A stretch of DNA of 64,000 nucleotides, from assembly GCA_017510605.1 (NCBI GenBank), contig JAFWMQ010000006.1:1-64000 (forward strand), given 5' to 3'. Position 1 is the stretch's first letter. Every line of letters begins with the position of its first letter. Positions 55,189-64,000 of this stretch are shown piece after piece. This DNA comes from Clostridiales bacterium (GTDB taxonomy: Bacteria > Bacillota > Clostridia > Saccharofermentanales > Saccharofermentanaceae). The notes under the pieces were generated by a model, which worked only from the letters and a program-made list of their open reading frames with translations, was not told where the DNA came from and ran no database searches. Position numbers and translations under genes: made by a program.

Positions 55189-56841
55189 ATGAGTAAACGT
55201 AAACCTTTTATCTTTATGACACAGGATAAACTGATCGATCTCTGCCGGTATGATGTCGGCTGGATCGAGACCGTCGGAGGCACCGATATAGATGCCTATC
55301 CCGAATCAGGCTTTGATGTCCAGTGTGAGAATGAGTATCCGATACTTTTATCGGATCTTAAGACTGCGCTTCAGCATTTTGAAGATGAAAAGACTTCGTT
55401 CAAGGATTTTTCCTTTGACTGGTGGTGTCCGATTACCACTTATTTCTATGAGGACCTCTGTCTGGATGAGCTTTTAGGACCTGATCCTGACAATATTTGT
55501 GATTTCCCGCTTCCTCCCCTGCCTGAGACTGATGAGGACATGATAGCAACTGTCATGATCAGGATCGCAAGGATTGCGGACACAATAGATGAAGATGATA
55601 AGTTCCCCACAGGAACAGCCTCCGAGATCATCGGTATCCCCGGACTTTTGAACCTTATAGACAACTATGAAGAGAACAAAGAGCTCCCTCCCGAAGAGAG
55701 AACATATACCAGAGACCAGATGCTCGTTTTCCTTAACCACTGGGACAACGACCTGCTCCTGTCCGATTCATCCTCCGATGTTATCGCGCACTTTGCCGAG
55801 TTTACCAACATATTGTGCGAACAGCACGTTTTCGAAGCTTTGAAGATAAAGGCATTTGCATGCAATGGCGGCAACTCGGTCTTCAAATGCGACTACGAAG
55901 AAGCCGTAAGACTCCTTACTATCCTTCTCAAAGAGTTCGGATTCGGCTATGCTGCCAATGCTTTAGGCTTTATCTATTACGACGGCAAGCTTACGGGAAA
56001 GCCCGACTTCGATAAGGCATTCGCTTATTTTGCTATTGCCTCCAATTACAACGTAACGGAAGCAAAGCTCAAGTTTGCAGACATGCTGCTTATCGGAGAT
56101 GCCGGCAATCCGGATCCCATCCTTGCCTACAATATGTACCTTCAGGTATACCACGATGCAAGGATCAGATTTGAATCCGGTGATTACAATGCCCACCTTC
56201 CCGAGAGTTCGATAAGGATAGCCAGAGCGCTTAAGCTCTTTCCTGAGCAGAAGGTCAAGAGGCTCAAGCTTCTTCTTGAAGCGGCTTATTCTTCATTCGT
56301 GCGTTATCAGACGAACAAGCTTTACACGGATCTTGAGTTCTCCAAGGGCGTTCAGGAAGAAGTTGACAAGGCGATCAATGAGTTTACCGCCAAGGATCCC
56401 GTTAAGATCAATTCCGGCTGGCAGATGCTCGGGATCGATGACATAACCGATGTTTTTGATGATTTTACCGGTCCTCCGTTCCCGGCTTATTACACTGTCA
56501 ATGTAAAGAAGCTGAAGAGTAACAGATACAAGGTGACGCTCAAACGTCATTCGATCTTCCCCGGCGTTAATGCACCGCTGTCACTTTCCGTCCAGCCCTG
56601 GCTGCTCAGGGCAGGCCTTTGTGACAGGCTTGATTTCTCTATCCCGGGAGAATCCGGTAACGATACATTGGATTATCTTGCGAAGTCCGGAGAAGCCGGA
56701 ACCTTCGATAAGCTCCTGGTAAGGAATGACCGGGACAAGTCATCATCAGTCTTCTCATTCTTCAGGAACGGCAGTGTCGTTCTGGGCTTTACTGCCGGAA
56801 AGATCTTCTTTAATAAACCCTCCGGCAATATTCTCAGGTGA
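55189..56841 (+). CDS. Sel1-repeat-containing hypothetical protein
   Basis: The 550-residue protein starts at ATG 55189 (MSKRKPFIFMTQDKLI); the frame upstream begins at a GTG that lies within the promoter and is rejected. Residues about 235-330 hold Sel1-like TPR repeats: ANALGFIYYDGKLTGKPDFDKAFAYFAIASN then AEAKLKFADMLLIG-like text. The C-terminal 150 residues (KLKSNRYKVTLKRHS and the SSVFSFFRNGSVVLGF end) look beta-rich. No signal peptide. Function is unknown; Sel1 repeats usually mediate protein binding. The gene may be leaderless, which is unusual in this group. Confidence 0.75.
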   Translation: MSKRKPFIFMTQDKLIDLCRYDVGWIETVGGTDIDAYPESGFDVQCENEYPILLSDLKTALQHFEDEKTSFKDFSFDWWCPITTYFYEDLCLDELLGPDPDNICDFPLPPLPETDEDMIATVMIRIARIADTIDEDDKFPTGTASEIIGIPGLLNLIDNYEENKELPPEERTYTRDQMLVFLNHWDNDLLLSDSSSDVIAHFAEFTNILCEQHVFEALKIKAFACNGGNSVFKCDYEEAVRLLTILLKEFGFGYAANALGFIYYDGKLTGKPDFDKAFAYFAIASNYNVTEAKLKFADMLLIGDAGNPDPILAYNMYLQVYHDARIRFESGDYNAHLPESSIRIARALKLFPEQKVKRLKLLLEAAYSSFVRYQTNKLYTDLEFSKGVQEEVDKAINEFTAKDPVKINSGWQMLGIDDITDVFDDFTGPPFPAYYTVNVKKLKSNRYKVTLKRHSIFPGVNAPLSLSVQPWLLRAGLCDRLDFSIPGESGNDTLDYLAKSGEAGTFDKLLVRNDRDKSSSVFSFFRNGSVVLGFTAGKIFFNKPSGNILR

Positions 56842-56848
56842 TCCGAAC

Positions 56849-56876
56849 TGGACTATCCTTTACGATGGTATATAAT
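56849..56876 (+). promoter_or_regulatory. Candidate promoter for the lipoprotein gene
   Basis: TGGACT (56849-56854) and TATAAT (56871-56876) are separated by 16 bases. The start codon lies about 38 bases after the -10. Confidence 0.5.
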
Positions 56877-56913
56877 TGCACATGTTTTTGGTAACAGGAC
56901 AGGAATGTGCTTT

Positions 56914-57723
56914 ATGAACCGCAGGAAAAGTCATTTAAAACTTAAATCTGTTATGACCCTGATAATCTTATCAGGCTTATTGATCAGTGCCTGCAGCGCC
57001 ATTCCTTCTGACACAGCTTCACCAGGCACGGAAGGATCTTCAGAGACTACTACTGTTTCTGAGACAACAATTGAGACATCCGCAAGTTCTGAAACTTCAG
57101 CGACAACTGTCGCAGCCACAACTGTGACATCCGAAACTGATGTTACGGACAGTTCTGATCCTGACATTTTATCTTCCGGTGAATCATCTGAAGAGACTGA
57201 CTCTGATATCGGTTACGGCTCATATGGTTTCCAGAAGGGAGATAAAATACTGCATTCCCAAAATGACATCTCTATGTTGGTAGCACCCGAGGATACGACC
57301 ATTTACGACCAGGAAGCAAGAAATATACCTTGTTACTGGATAGATATCTTTTATGTTGAAGATTCCTTTGATATGACGGTCTATGATTATACGTACCGTT
57401 TTCTGAGTTTCTATAATATGGACACTTCACTTGCTTTTTCGGGTCATACGAAAATCGGCACCTGGAAGACTCCCAAAGGTTCAAACTTAGATCTTTATAT
57501 TGCTGAGATCTCCATTATCTCCGACAATCTCGAGATAAAACTCCTGCCGAAAGAACCGGGCAAGCCCGAGAACTACAAGGTGTCGGTTAACGGCAGAGGC
57601 TACTATGTATCTGAAGAACAGCTTCAGATGGCAGATTTTGTCTTAAGCTCACTCAAGGAAAACCCGGGCGTTGATCCCCTTGAAGGTATCATACCAGGTG
57701 TAGATCACACTTATTATTTCTGA
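56914..57723 (+). CDS. Ser/Thr-rich lipoprotein
   Basis: The 269-residue protein has a lipoprotein signal peptide (RRKSHLKLKSVMTLIILSG, then LLISAC with the lipobox Cys). Residues 30-105 are a Ser/Thr/Glu-rich spacer of TTTVSETT type, likely extended and perhaps glycosylated. Residues 110-269 form a beta-rich domain of unknown fold (GYGSYGFQKGDKILHSQ, DGRGYYVSEEQLQ-like text). An alternative start, ATG 56905, adds three residues and has an RBS at 5 bases; ATG 56914 with AGGA at 9 bases fits better. Its stop codon overlaps that of the following convergent gene: TGATCA holds both. Function is unknown. Confidence 0.82.
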   Translation: MNRRKSHLKLKSVMTLIILSGLLISACSAIPSDTASPGTEGSSETTTVSETTIETSASSETSATTVAATTVTSETDVTDSSDPDILSSGESSEETDSDIGYGSYGFQKGDKILHSQNDISMLVAPEDTTIYDQEARNIPCYWIDIFYVEDSFDMTVYDYTYRFLSFYNMDTSLAFSGHTKIGTWKTPKGSNLDLYIAEISIISDNLEIKLLPKEPGKPENYKVSVNGRGYYVSEEQLQMADFVLSSLKENPGVDPLEGIIPGVDHTYYF

Positions 57724-59112
57724 TCAGACCAGGCAGATGCCGCCGATAACGGGGCAGTTATAACAGTTGCAAAGTTCGTAAACTTTTGCAATATCTTTGT
57801 GATCAGTAACATCTTTTTCGACACAGAATACCGCTGCTTCGATATTCTCAAGATCCTTGTCTGCAACCTCTCCGCTGATAAGCTTAACTGAGATCAAATT
57901 CTCCTTCTCAAGCTTTTCCGCAAACTGCTTTACTCTCTTGTCATCTTTACTGCCTACAGAAATAAGAACGATCCTGCTCAGATTATTATGCTTGCAGCTC
58001 TGGACGATCGACTCCGAGATCGAATCTACTGTCGTATCACCCTGATAACGTTTGTTATGTAAGTTATAGAAGATCTTGCTGTGAGCCAGTTTCTTTATTC
58101 CCTTATATCCGTACTGACTGTTCTTTCCGAGAAGGCGGATGCCGTATGACTTATTAAGGTGGTCTCCACTCTGAAGTTTTGAATTAAAGAGAACATACAT
58201 AAGGCTTGCAAAGACGTAGATAACGATTCCGATTATAAAACCGATCACCAGTCTGCCCTTTGTAAAAGCAGGTGTTATCGAAACCGCAGATCCTGTCACA
58301 GCAGCATTATCCTCTGCGCCTGAAATAAGGCTGTTCAGGACGTTAAGCTGCAGATCTGAGAACGTAAGAAGATTAGCTTCGTATGTTTCTCTCAATAATT
58401 GGAGCGCATTATTTCTCTCAAGTATCTGTTCTGTCAGTTCGAGATTATTAGTATATATGATCTCGTTTTCAACAATGACCATATTGTGATCTCCGAGTGA
58501 TGATGCGAATGAATCACCGACAGAAGCGACATTTCCTTCGACCGCATTTCTCAATCCTTCATCGTCAGCACCCTGGGGGATAAGCACGAAAACATCAAGA
58601 GCATTATCAGCTGTTACGGTTGTAACAAGTTCTCTTATATAAACTTCTTTCACATCCGAATAATCTGTTCCGAGCCCATTCCTGATCGAATCGACAGTAA
58701 CCGAATCGTGAAGGATTGCATCGTAAGCTGATGTTATCCCTGAAGCATTTTCAGAACCTGTAATGATCCATTTGATGTGAAGGGTTTTCGCATTATTGAG
58801 ATTAATGTGTGCCAGTAAAGTATTGGCATTATAATCGTCCATGTTCGATATGACATTTGCCTGGTAAGCAGCGGTCAATACGGCCTGACGTGAACTGTCA
58901 TCTAATTTGTTGAGGATCTCATCTCTGGAAAGGCCTGCATACTGCGCCTCAGAAGCAGCACGTTCTGCAGCAGCTTTTTTATCCTTCTGAACAAGGATAA
59001 GCGGAAAGATAACGGCAAATGCCAATCCAACTAAAAGCATAAGTTTCCACTGCTCGAGAAGAGACCATAAAAACTCCTTAATGCTTACATTTATGACGTT
59101 GTCAGACTGCAT
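57724..59112 (-). CDS. Polysaccharide chain-length determinant (Wzz-like)
   Basis: The 462-residue protein has two membrane helices, near residues 22-40 (LMLLVGLAFAVIFPLILV) and about 285-310 (VIGFIIGIVIYVFASLMYVLF), with a coiled-coil-rich extracellular region between. The conserved Wzz layout and the C-terminal cytoplasmic extension (about 150 residues, with VVDSISESIVQSC and VLISVGSKDDKRVKQFAEKL-like text) suggest a chain-length regulator fused to a CapB/BY-kinase-like domain without a clear Walker A. It is the last gene of the exopolysaccharide cluster and overlaps the Wzy gene by 11 bases. Confidence 0.85.
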   Translation of the reverse strand: MQSDNVINVSIKEFLWSLLEQWKLMLLVGLAFAVIFPLILVQKDKKAAAERAASEAQYAGLSRDEILNKLDDSSRQAVLTAAYQANVISNMDDYNANTLLAHINLNNAKTLHIKWIITGSENASGITSAYDAILHDSVTVDSIRNGLGTDYSDVKEVYIRELVTTVTADNALDVFVLIPQGADDEGLRNAVEGNVASVGDSFASSLGDHNMVIVENEIIYTNNLELTEQILERNNALQLLRETYEANLLTFSDLQLNVLNSLISGAEDNAAVTGSAVSITPAFTKGRLVIGFIIGIVIYVFASLMYVLFNSKLQSGDHLNKSYGIRLLGKNSQYGYKGIKKLAHSKIFYNLHNKRYQGDTTVDSISESIVQSCKHNNLSRIVLISVGSKDDKRVKQFAEKLEKENLISVKLISGEVADKDLENIEAAVFCVEKDVTDHKDIAKVYELCNCYNCPVIGGICLV

Positions 59113-60310
59113 CTTTCCGTCCTCCTATCTGATTGAAAAGTATAACACATTTTCCATTCATTTCATTCTTCACCAAAAACGCCAAAACTATTGCTATTGC
59201 GAACGTTCTGTATACCTGCGCATCAAGGCTGAAGCCCTCTGTCAGAAAACCCGCAAGCGCCATCATGCCCAAAGGATTCTTCACCCTTACAGAGTGGATG
59301 AATAAAGATATAAATCCAGTGATCATCAACGCTAATCCGGTAACTCCTCCTTCGATCAATGCGTTAATAAACATATTGTGAGACATATAAGTATCGCCGT
59401 GACCTATTGCGACATATCTGACAGCTGTACCGAAGCTTCCGTGTCCGTATCCGAAAAGTATATGAAGCGGGTCAGATGCCAGGAATGATTTGATCGCAGC
59501 TCCCCAGATCAGTGTTCTTCCGGCACCGCCTTCAGACAAGATATGAGAAATGCTGAACCTTCCCAGGATCTTCGGGTCGATCCCGCTCTCGGCAAGAACA
59601 AGAAATGCAGCAATAAATGCTCCCATGATGATCAGGATCCTGTGCTTTTCGATGCCTGCGATATTCAGGATAAAAATGAAAGCAACAACCAGCAAAGTGA
59701 GAAGGCCTCCGCGTGATCCTGTGCAATAGATCAGGAAGGCTACAACGCCTATCAGGCATACATTCAGTATCATCTGTTTTTTCTTCAGGATGTTGTCGAA
59801 AAACAAAGCAGACAGTATTGCAAGACCGTTGGCAAAATCATTAGGATCCATATAACTGGTTCCGTAAATGACTAAGCGGTGCCCCTTCTCCGGGATATTC
59901 AGGATTGCCGCAACAACAGCTACTGCGATACTGAGATAGATAGCCGTCTTGTACAGTTTTATCTTCTCATCTGTCATATGTCTCATAGCTGTACAGACAA
60001 CGATCGCAGCCGTAAGGCAGAACTGCTGGAAATACCAGTCGAACGTAAAAGACTGATACCAGATACTGCTGATGATCGTGTAAATGAAATAGACCATGAT
60101 CAGTATGATCGAACGGTCGATCTGAAGATCATCATCCTTGATCATCTCGATAACCGATACTCCCACGTATATTATTCCCAGGACTGAGACGATCGATGTG
60201 CTGATAAGAAAACCTGCTATGGCAGTGCTGATGGGCAACAGCAAAAGATACATGGCAAACAGCCATGAACTTAAACTGATCTTACGCAAATACGACAACT
60301 GACCATTCAT
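59102..60310 (-). CDS. O-antigen polymerase/ligase family protein (Wzy-like)
   Basis: The 402-residue membrane protein has about 11-12 hydrophobic helices, for example IYVGVSVIEMI and IAVAVVAAILNI. A large loop holds RGGLLTLLVVAF and GHGDTYMSHNMFINALIEGG, the pattern of O-antigen ligase and polymerase proteins; the MSHNMF part is the conserved His-containing loop. It would polymerise or attach the exopolysaccharide repeat unit outside the membrane. It overlaps its neighbours by four (GT2) and eleven (Wzz) bases. Confidence 0.88.
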   Translation of the reverse strand: MNGQLSYLRKISLSSWLFAMYLLLLPISTAIAGFLISTSIVSVLGIIYVGVSVIEMIKDDDLQIDRSIILIMVYFIYTIISSIWYQSFTFDWYFQQFCLTAAIVVCTAMRHMTDEKIKLYKTAIYLSIAVAVVAAILNIPEKGHRLVIYGTSYMDPNDFANGLAILSALFFDNILKKKQMILNVCLIGVVAFLIYCTGSRGGLLTLLVVAFIFILNIAGIEKHRILIIMGAFIAAFLVLAESGIDPKILGRFSISHILSEGGAGRTLIWGAAIKSFLASDPLHILFGYGHGSFGTAVRYVAIGHGDTYMSHNMFINALIEGGVTGLALMITGFISLFIHSVRVKNPLGMMALAGFLTEGFSLDAQVYRTFAIAIVLAFLVKNEMNGKCVILFNQIGGRKDAV

Positions 60311-61284
60311 ATCTTCTTCGCAGATCTCCTTGCAAGTCCGGGCAGCAACGCGATCAAGAGACCATACATTTTGCTTTTGAACCTGTATCTTGAGAAGAGA
60401 TATTTGAAGATACCTTTTCTCACCGTCTTAATAACATATTTAACGTCTTCACTGTCATTATAATCGCTGATCCCTATATCTTTGAAATACGATATGGATT
60501 GTCTTGTGACCCTGTTCCTGATAACGGGAAGCAGATCAGGATAGGTTTTCCGGATATCAGATGCAACCTGTGAAGTTACATCGTAAAACTGCATTCTCTT
60601 ATGAGTGAAAGCCGCCTTTGTTATGCTGTTTGGATTAGGTCTGTAGTAATAGTTGTAATCCGCAAAAGATACTATCTTTTTCTCAGAAGCCATTATCACC
60701 TTATATATGGTCGCGAAATCTTCAAATATCCTGTCAGTAGGAAAGCGTATGCTTTTCCAAAGCTCCGCAGAATACATTTTCCCGCTGGATGAGGTTACGA
60801 CCGGACCATCGGAGAAAATGCTTTTCAGCGCTTCATAAGGAGTAAACAGTTCAACGTCTTCCCTGTTGCCTGTCTCAAGGAGCGAAATATCTTCGGTTAT
60901 CAGTGATGAAACAATATCCGTTTCATACTCTTTGGTCTTACTGACCATGGATTCCACCATGGAAGGTGAGATAACATCATCGCTGTCGACAAAGATATAG
61001 TAATCTCCGGTTGCTTTCGCGATTCCGGCATTACGGGCAGATGAGAGGCCCCCGTTCTCCTTATGGATGACAACGATCCTGTCATCATTAAGGCTCATAT
61101 CATCACACATCTTTCCGGAACTGTCCTTAGAGCCGTCATCAACAAGAACGATCTCTATATTCTGATATGTCTGGGACAAAATGCTCTGGACGCACTCTTC
61201 CAGATACTGCTCAACATTATAAACAGGCACGATGACCGAGACCTTGATATCATTTGCCTTCAGATTGGTTTCTTCCTTATTCAT
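60307..61284 (-). CDS. Family 2 glycosyltransferase (EPS)
   Basis: The 325-residue enzyme starts VKVSVIVPVYNVEQYLEECV-like and has the GT2 metal motif DSDD (FVDSDDVIS), with GLSSARNAGIAKATGDYY just before it. The C-terminal part has membrane-associated basic helices (KYLFSRYRFKSKMYGLL). It adds a sugar from a nucleotide donor to the repeat unit. It overlaps DUF1919 and Wzy genes by four bases each. Confidence 0.93.
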   Translation of the reverse strand: MNKEETNLKANDIKVSVIVPVYNVEQYLEECVQSILSQTYQNIEIVLVDDGSKDSSGKMCDDMSLNDDRIVVIHKENGGLSSARNAGIAKATGDYYIFVDSDDVISPSMVESMVSKTKEYETDIVSSLITEDISLLETGNREDVELFTPYEALKSIFSDGPVVTSSSGKMYSAELWKSIRFPTDRIFEDFATIYKVIMASEKKIVSFADYNYYYRPNPNSITKAAFTHKRMQFYDVTSQVASDIRKTYPDLLPVIRNRVTRQSISYFKDIGISDYNDSEDVKYVIKTVRKGIFKYLFSRYRFKSKMYGLLIALLPGLARRSAKKI

Positions 61285-61931
61285 AAGCCGTTTATCATTC
61301 CGGTTATATCAATATATTTGCTTCCTACAAACGGTTCATGTGATGTAGTAACAAAATCTTCTCCGGTACGTTGTCTGACCAGTATCAGTCCGTCCCATTT
61401 ATCTAAGGACCAGTCGTGTACGGTAAAGAATAATTTGTGCTCAAAAGGAAGCTTTGCATATTTTTTTGCATGTTCTTCAGTGCATCCGTTCTGGTCATTA
61501 AACTTAACTATCAGTTTATCCCAGTTTATCCTTTTGCATCTGCGCTCCCACTTTTCTTTTGCTTCCTGTTCCGAATGACCATGTAAGAACATGATCTCAA
61601 CATCGCCGATCTTTCCTATCGGATAAGATCCGAATCTGGAATCTTTACGGAGTTCATCGGCATAGCGGGAAGTCTCAGGATCTATAAATGTCAGTTCTTT
61701 GGATGTATATCCCCTGAGGTCACTTAAAAACTCGATATAATCATCAGCCATAAAGAAAAGGCCTGCGGTCGGAGTGTTCTTCCTCAATCCGTAACTCTCA
61801 TAGATCATACCGCCCCAACAATTATTGGAGATGATAGTGAAGTCTTTATTTACCAGTTTCTTATTACGGCTTTTGCGGAAGAGCATTCTGTCCAATGACA
61901 AAAGACGTAATCTGAATCCTTCGTATGTCAT
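61281..61931 (-). CDS. DUF1919 exopolysaccharide protein
   Basis: The 216-residue protein has the DUF1919 pattern: TIISNNCWGGMIYESYGL, TPTAGLFFMADDYIEFL, IGKIGDVEIMFLHGHSEQEA and PFEHKLFFTVHD. DUF1919 genes occur in capsule and exopolysaccharide clusters, but their exact reaction is not known. The overlap with both neighbours (TGATG with GT4, ATGA with GT2) shows operon coupling. Confidence 0.9.
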   Translation of the reverse strand: MTYEGFRLRLLSLDRMLFRKSRNKKLVNKDFTIISNNCWGGMIYESYGLRKNTPTAGLFFMADDYIEFLSDLRGYTSKELTFIDPETSRYADELRKDSRFGSYPIGKIGDVEIMFLHGHSEQEAKEKWERRCKRINWDKLIVKFNDQNGCTEEHAKKYAKLPFEHKLFFTVHDWSLDKWDGLILVRQRTGEDFVTTSHEPFVGSKYIDITGMINGL

Positions 61932-62983
61932 CAGTTCTCCCTCAAGAGTTCAGAATATTTGCTGACAGCTTCCTGGGCTACCGCACTCCATGAGAAGTTG
62001 TCCTCTACAAATCTTATACCATTTTCCGACATTTCTTTGAAACGGTCCTTGCTGTCGATCATGCTGATCATTTTCGCAGCAACACTTTCCGCATCAGTCT
62101 CGGCCATGAATCCGCAGTCGCTTTCTTCGATCTTCTCGCCTAATGTGGTGCCGCGCGTAACAAGACAGGGAATACCGTAACTTAAAGCTTCAAGAATGCC
62201 CAGCGGCATGCCCTCGAAGCGCGAAGTCTGAATAAAGATATCCGCATTCAAAAGCACTTCTTCCTTATCTTTACCCGACACAGGATCATGGACTTTGACC
62301 ACATCACCGACGCCTGCCTCTTTGATCAGTTCATTCAGGTGCGCAAGCCTTCCTTCAAAATCAGGTCCGTATATATCAATGACCGAATTGCTTGAGACTA
62401 ATTTGTCATGCGCGATCCTGGCCGCATCGACCAGAATATCAAGGCCTTTATGAAAAGCATCAAGACGGCCGATATAGGCAATTACCGTCTTATCGTTGTT
62501 GAAAGTTTCCTTGCGTCTTTGGGGAACGGAAACACCATTGGTGGCGATGATCTTCTTTTTCCCGAAATTCGTATTATCAAATTCGCGCCCGGACAGACAC
62601 TGTATCGCAGCGGCATTATCCGTAAATCTGTTGAAAAGAAGGATATTGGCAACAACTTTTTTGAGATGCTTTTTCTTTTGGGCATCATTGCTTAATTCGC
62701 CGTGCGGGATCACCACATAAGGGATCCCCTGTGATACAAATCTCTTGCCGAGATCAAGATAATCCTTCCTGTAGCATTCATGGAAAATAACGATGTCGGG
62801 CTTTGCAAAATCATCAGGTTTTTCTATCTGGCAATTTATCGTTTCAGGCTTGAATCCGTCGAAAATATTATAAAAAGCCACTTCATGACCAAGCTCCTGC
62901 TGGGCCCTGATATGCTGGGGAACAACCACGCAGACACCATTAAACGGATCATCTTCAAGATATGCTATATGAAGTATTCTCAT
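61931..62983 (-). CDS. Family 4 glycosyltransferase (EPS)
   Basis: The 350-residue protein has a GT-B fold. The N-terminal half has NGVCVVVPQHIRAQQELGHE, and the C-terminal half has IAYIGRLDAFHKGLDILVDA and the conserved E-x7-E motif in SRFEGMPLGILEALSYGIPCL. It overlaps the next gene by four bases. It transfers a sugar to the growing repeat unit in the cytoplasm. Confidence 0.94.
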   Translation of the reverse strand: MRILHIAYLEDDPFNGVCVVVPQHIRAQQELGHEVAFYNIFDGFKPETINCQIEKPDDFAKPDIVIFHECYRKDYLDLGKRFVSQGIPYVVIPHGELSNDAQKKKHLKKVVANILLFNRFTDNAAAIQCLSGREFDNTNFGKKKIIATNGVSVPQRRKETFNNDKTVIAYIGRLDAFHKGLDILVDAARIAHDKLVSSNSVIDIYGPDFEGRLAHLNELIKEAGVGDVVKVHDPVSGKDKEEVLLNADIFIQTSRFEGMPLGILEALSYGIPCLVTRGTTLGEKIEESDCGFMAETDAESVAAKMISMIDSKDRFKEMSENGIRFVEDNFSWSAVAQEAVSKYSELLREN

Positions 62984-63810
62984 GATTTTTTCTTCCCGTG
63001 TAACATCTTCTTAAATATCCAGCCGCGAAGTTTCCTCGGAACCAGGGCAACAATGAACTGAACCGTTATAACAGAAAAATAGTCAAACCGGGATATATAT
63101 CCGGTGGCATATACCCTCTTAAAAGCAGCCTTGTACTTTTTGAAATAAGACCAGCCGCCTCTTCTGTTGAACATATCTTTTCCGATCCTGGCATATACCA
63201 GCGGCTCACCAATGTTCTTACATTTTACCCCGTTCTTCATCATGCGGACCCAGAGATATGTATCTTCCATCAGCGGGCAGGGCTGGTAATTGCCTGCTCC
63301 GAGGACCGCACTCTTTTTGTACATGACGGTCATATGATTAAATCCGTCACGTCTCTTCTGGTATTTCTTTATCTCCGCATCTGTCAGCGGAACATTCCTG
63401 CTTGCAACGATATCTTCAGGAGTATCTTCAAACTCATCGATATTGCTTCCGATGATGTCGAGGTCAGGATCTTTCTCAAATTCGGCAAGTTGTTTCTCGA
63501 ATCTGTCTTCCCTGCAGATATCATCAGTATCCATTCTGGCGATCAGTTCGTTGGAGCACTCGGGAACACCTGCCTGAAGTGCTATGCCCAGTCCCTGGTT
63601 CTCCGGTCTGGGGATCCTTTTTATCAGCCCGGGATATTCTTTCCCGTATTTATCCAAAACAGCATACAGACCGTCAGTAAGAGGGCCGTCTTCCACGACC
63701 ACCCACTCGTTTGCCTGAACAGTCTGCCTCAAGAGGCTTTGGAAGCACTCTTCGACGTACTCAGGTTTCTCCTTTATATAAAGCGACATCAATACACTAA
63801 GGTCAGCCAT
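62980..63810 (-). CDS. Family 2 glycosyltransferase (EPS), second
   Basis: The 276-residue enzyme has SVLMSLYIKEKPEYVEECF, WVVVEDGPLTDGL, NQGLGIALQAG, and the DTDD motif in MDTDDICREDRF. The open frame continues to 63846, but ATG 63810 has GGAGAAG upstream and overlaps the preceding gene by 8 bases. It is the type often called a rhamnosyl- or galactosyltransferase in EPS clusters, but the donor is unknown. Confidence 0.93.
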   Translation of the reverse strand: MADLSVLMSLYIKEKPEYVEECFQSLLRQTVQANEWVVVEDGPLTDGLYAVLDKYGKEYPGLIKRIPRPENQGLGIALQAGVPECSNELIARMDTDDICREDRFEKQLAEFEKDPDLDIIGSNIDEFEDTPEDIVASRNVPLTDAEIKKYQKRRDGFNHMTVMYKKSAVLGAGNYQPCPLMEDTYLWVRMMKNGVKCKNIGEPLVYARIGKDMFNRRGGWSYFKKYKAAFKRVYATGYISRFDYFSVITVQFIVALVPRKLRGWIFKKMLHGKKKS

Positions 63811-64000
63811 ACTGCTTCTCCCCGGTATCCAGCACTTTATTAACAAATGATCCGTTGAATTCCATCGTGGAACTTCTCGGGAACTTATCCTGCTTTATTC
63901 TTTTAAACATCAATGACGGGTGCTTTAAAAAGAACTTTCTCGTCCTTTTGCTGTCACCGCTGAACCGTTCTTCAAATGCCTGTTTCAGTAATCTGTTGAA
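63803..64000 (-). CDS. EPS cluster protein, C-terminal fragment (partial at window edge)
   Basis: The frame runs from the window edge to TGA at 63803-63805; 65 residues are present and the start lies beyond 64000. The text is basic and helical (RLLKQAFEERFSG, KFFLKHPSLMFKRIKQDKF) and ends LDTGEKQYG. No family was recognised. Its overlap with the GT2 gene (8 bases) marks it as part of the same exopolysaccharide operon. Confidence 0.7.
   Translation of the reverse strand, partial: FNRLLKQAFEERFSGDSKRTRKFFLKHPSLMFKRIKQDKFPRSSTMEFNGSFVNKVLDTGEKQYG

Overview
The window looks like a chromosomal segment of an anaerobic member of the Clostridia (Bacillota), possibly a gut or rumen species. The evidence is a type III glutamine synthetase, a FabK-type enoyl reductase in a fab operon, a tRNA-Trp T-box leader, GatCAB, a SufBC-only Fe-S pair, strong AGGAGG-type ribosome binding sites and T-run terminators. 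Family or genus cannot be fixed from the sequence alone. No rRNA, tRNA, CRISPR array, transposase or phage gene was recognised.

Layout. 1-2.2 kb: a membrane-tethered TIR-domain protein that seems to start at a non-AUG codon. 2.2-15.8 kb: a nitrogen assimilation block with CTP synthase, glutamine synthetase III, an Amt transporter fused to a PII domain, GOGAT (gltB, gltD) and a divergent LysR gene resembling gltC. The amt-PII and gltB upstream regions share a conserved block. 15.8-19.1 kb: two tandem copies of a two-gene cassette (double zinc-ribbon membrane protein plus small membrane protein). 19.3-21.7 kb: trpEG under a tRNA-Trp T-box. 21.7-28.6 kb: gatC-gatA-gatB followed by a CNNM/CorC-type membrane protein, a HAD phosphatase and a PrsA/SurA-like protein. 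28.7-33.8 kb: a lipoprotein coupled to UDP-galactopyranose mutase, and a GH3 beta-glucosidase.

34.1-39.5 kb: the type II fatty acid operon fabH-K-D-G-F-Z, with a promoter flanked by two FabT-like palindromes and an adjacent array of 31-bp tandem repeats. 39.8-45.4 kb: a second acyl-carrier-protein pathway read in the same direction: asparaginase-like protein, C39-like papain-fold protein, ACP, a fused ketosynthase plus catalytically dead ketosynthase (KS-KSbeta), an SDR ketoreductase and a flavodoxin-fold reductase. This is the best candidate in the window for an undescribed system. 45.4-53 kb: exodeoxyribonuclease III, a 1284-residue c-di-GMP phosphodiesterase with a sugar-binding-type sensor and a beta-solenoid tail, a DUF4236 protein, and sufCB. 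53.2-57.7 kb: glmS, a Sel1-repeat protein predicted to be leaderless, and a lipoprotein. 57.7-64 kb: an exopolysaccharide cluster of overlapping genes (Wzz-like, Wzy-like, three glycosyltransferases, DUF1919) that continues past the right edge.

Many genes make or use glutamine or ammonia (glnN, amt-PII, gltBD, pyrG, trpG, gatCAB, glmS, asparaginase), so nitrogen status probably matters to much of this region. Functions come from recognised motifs and gene order; no database search was run.
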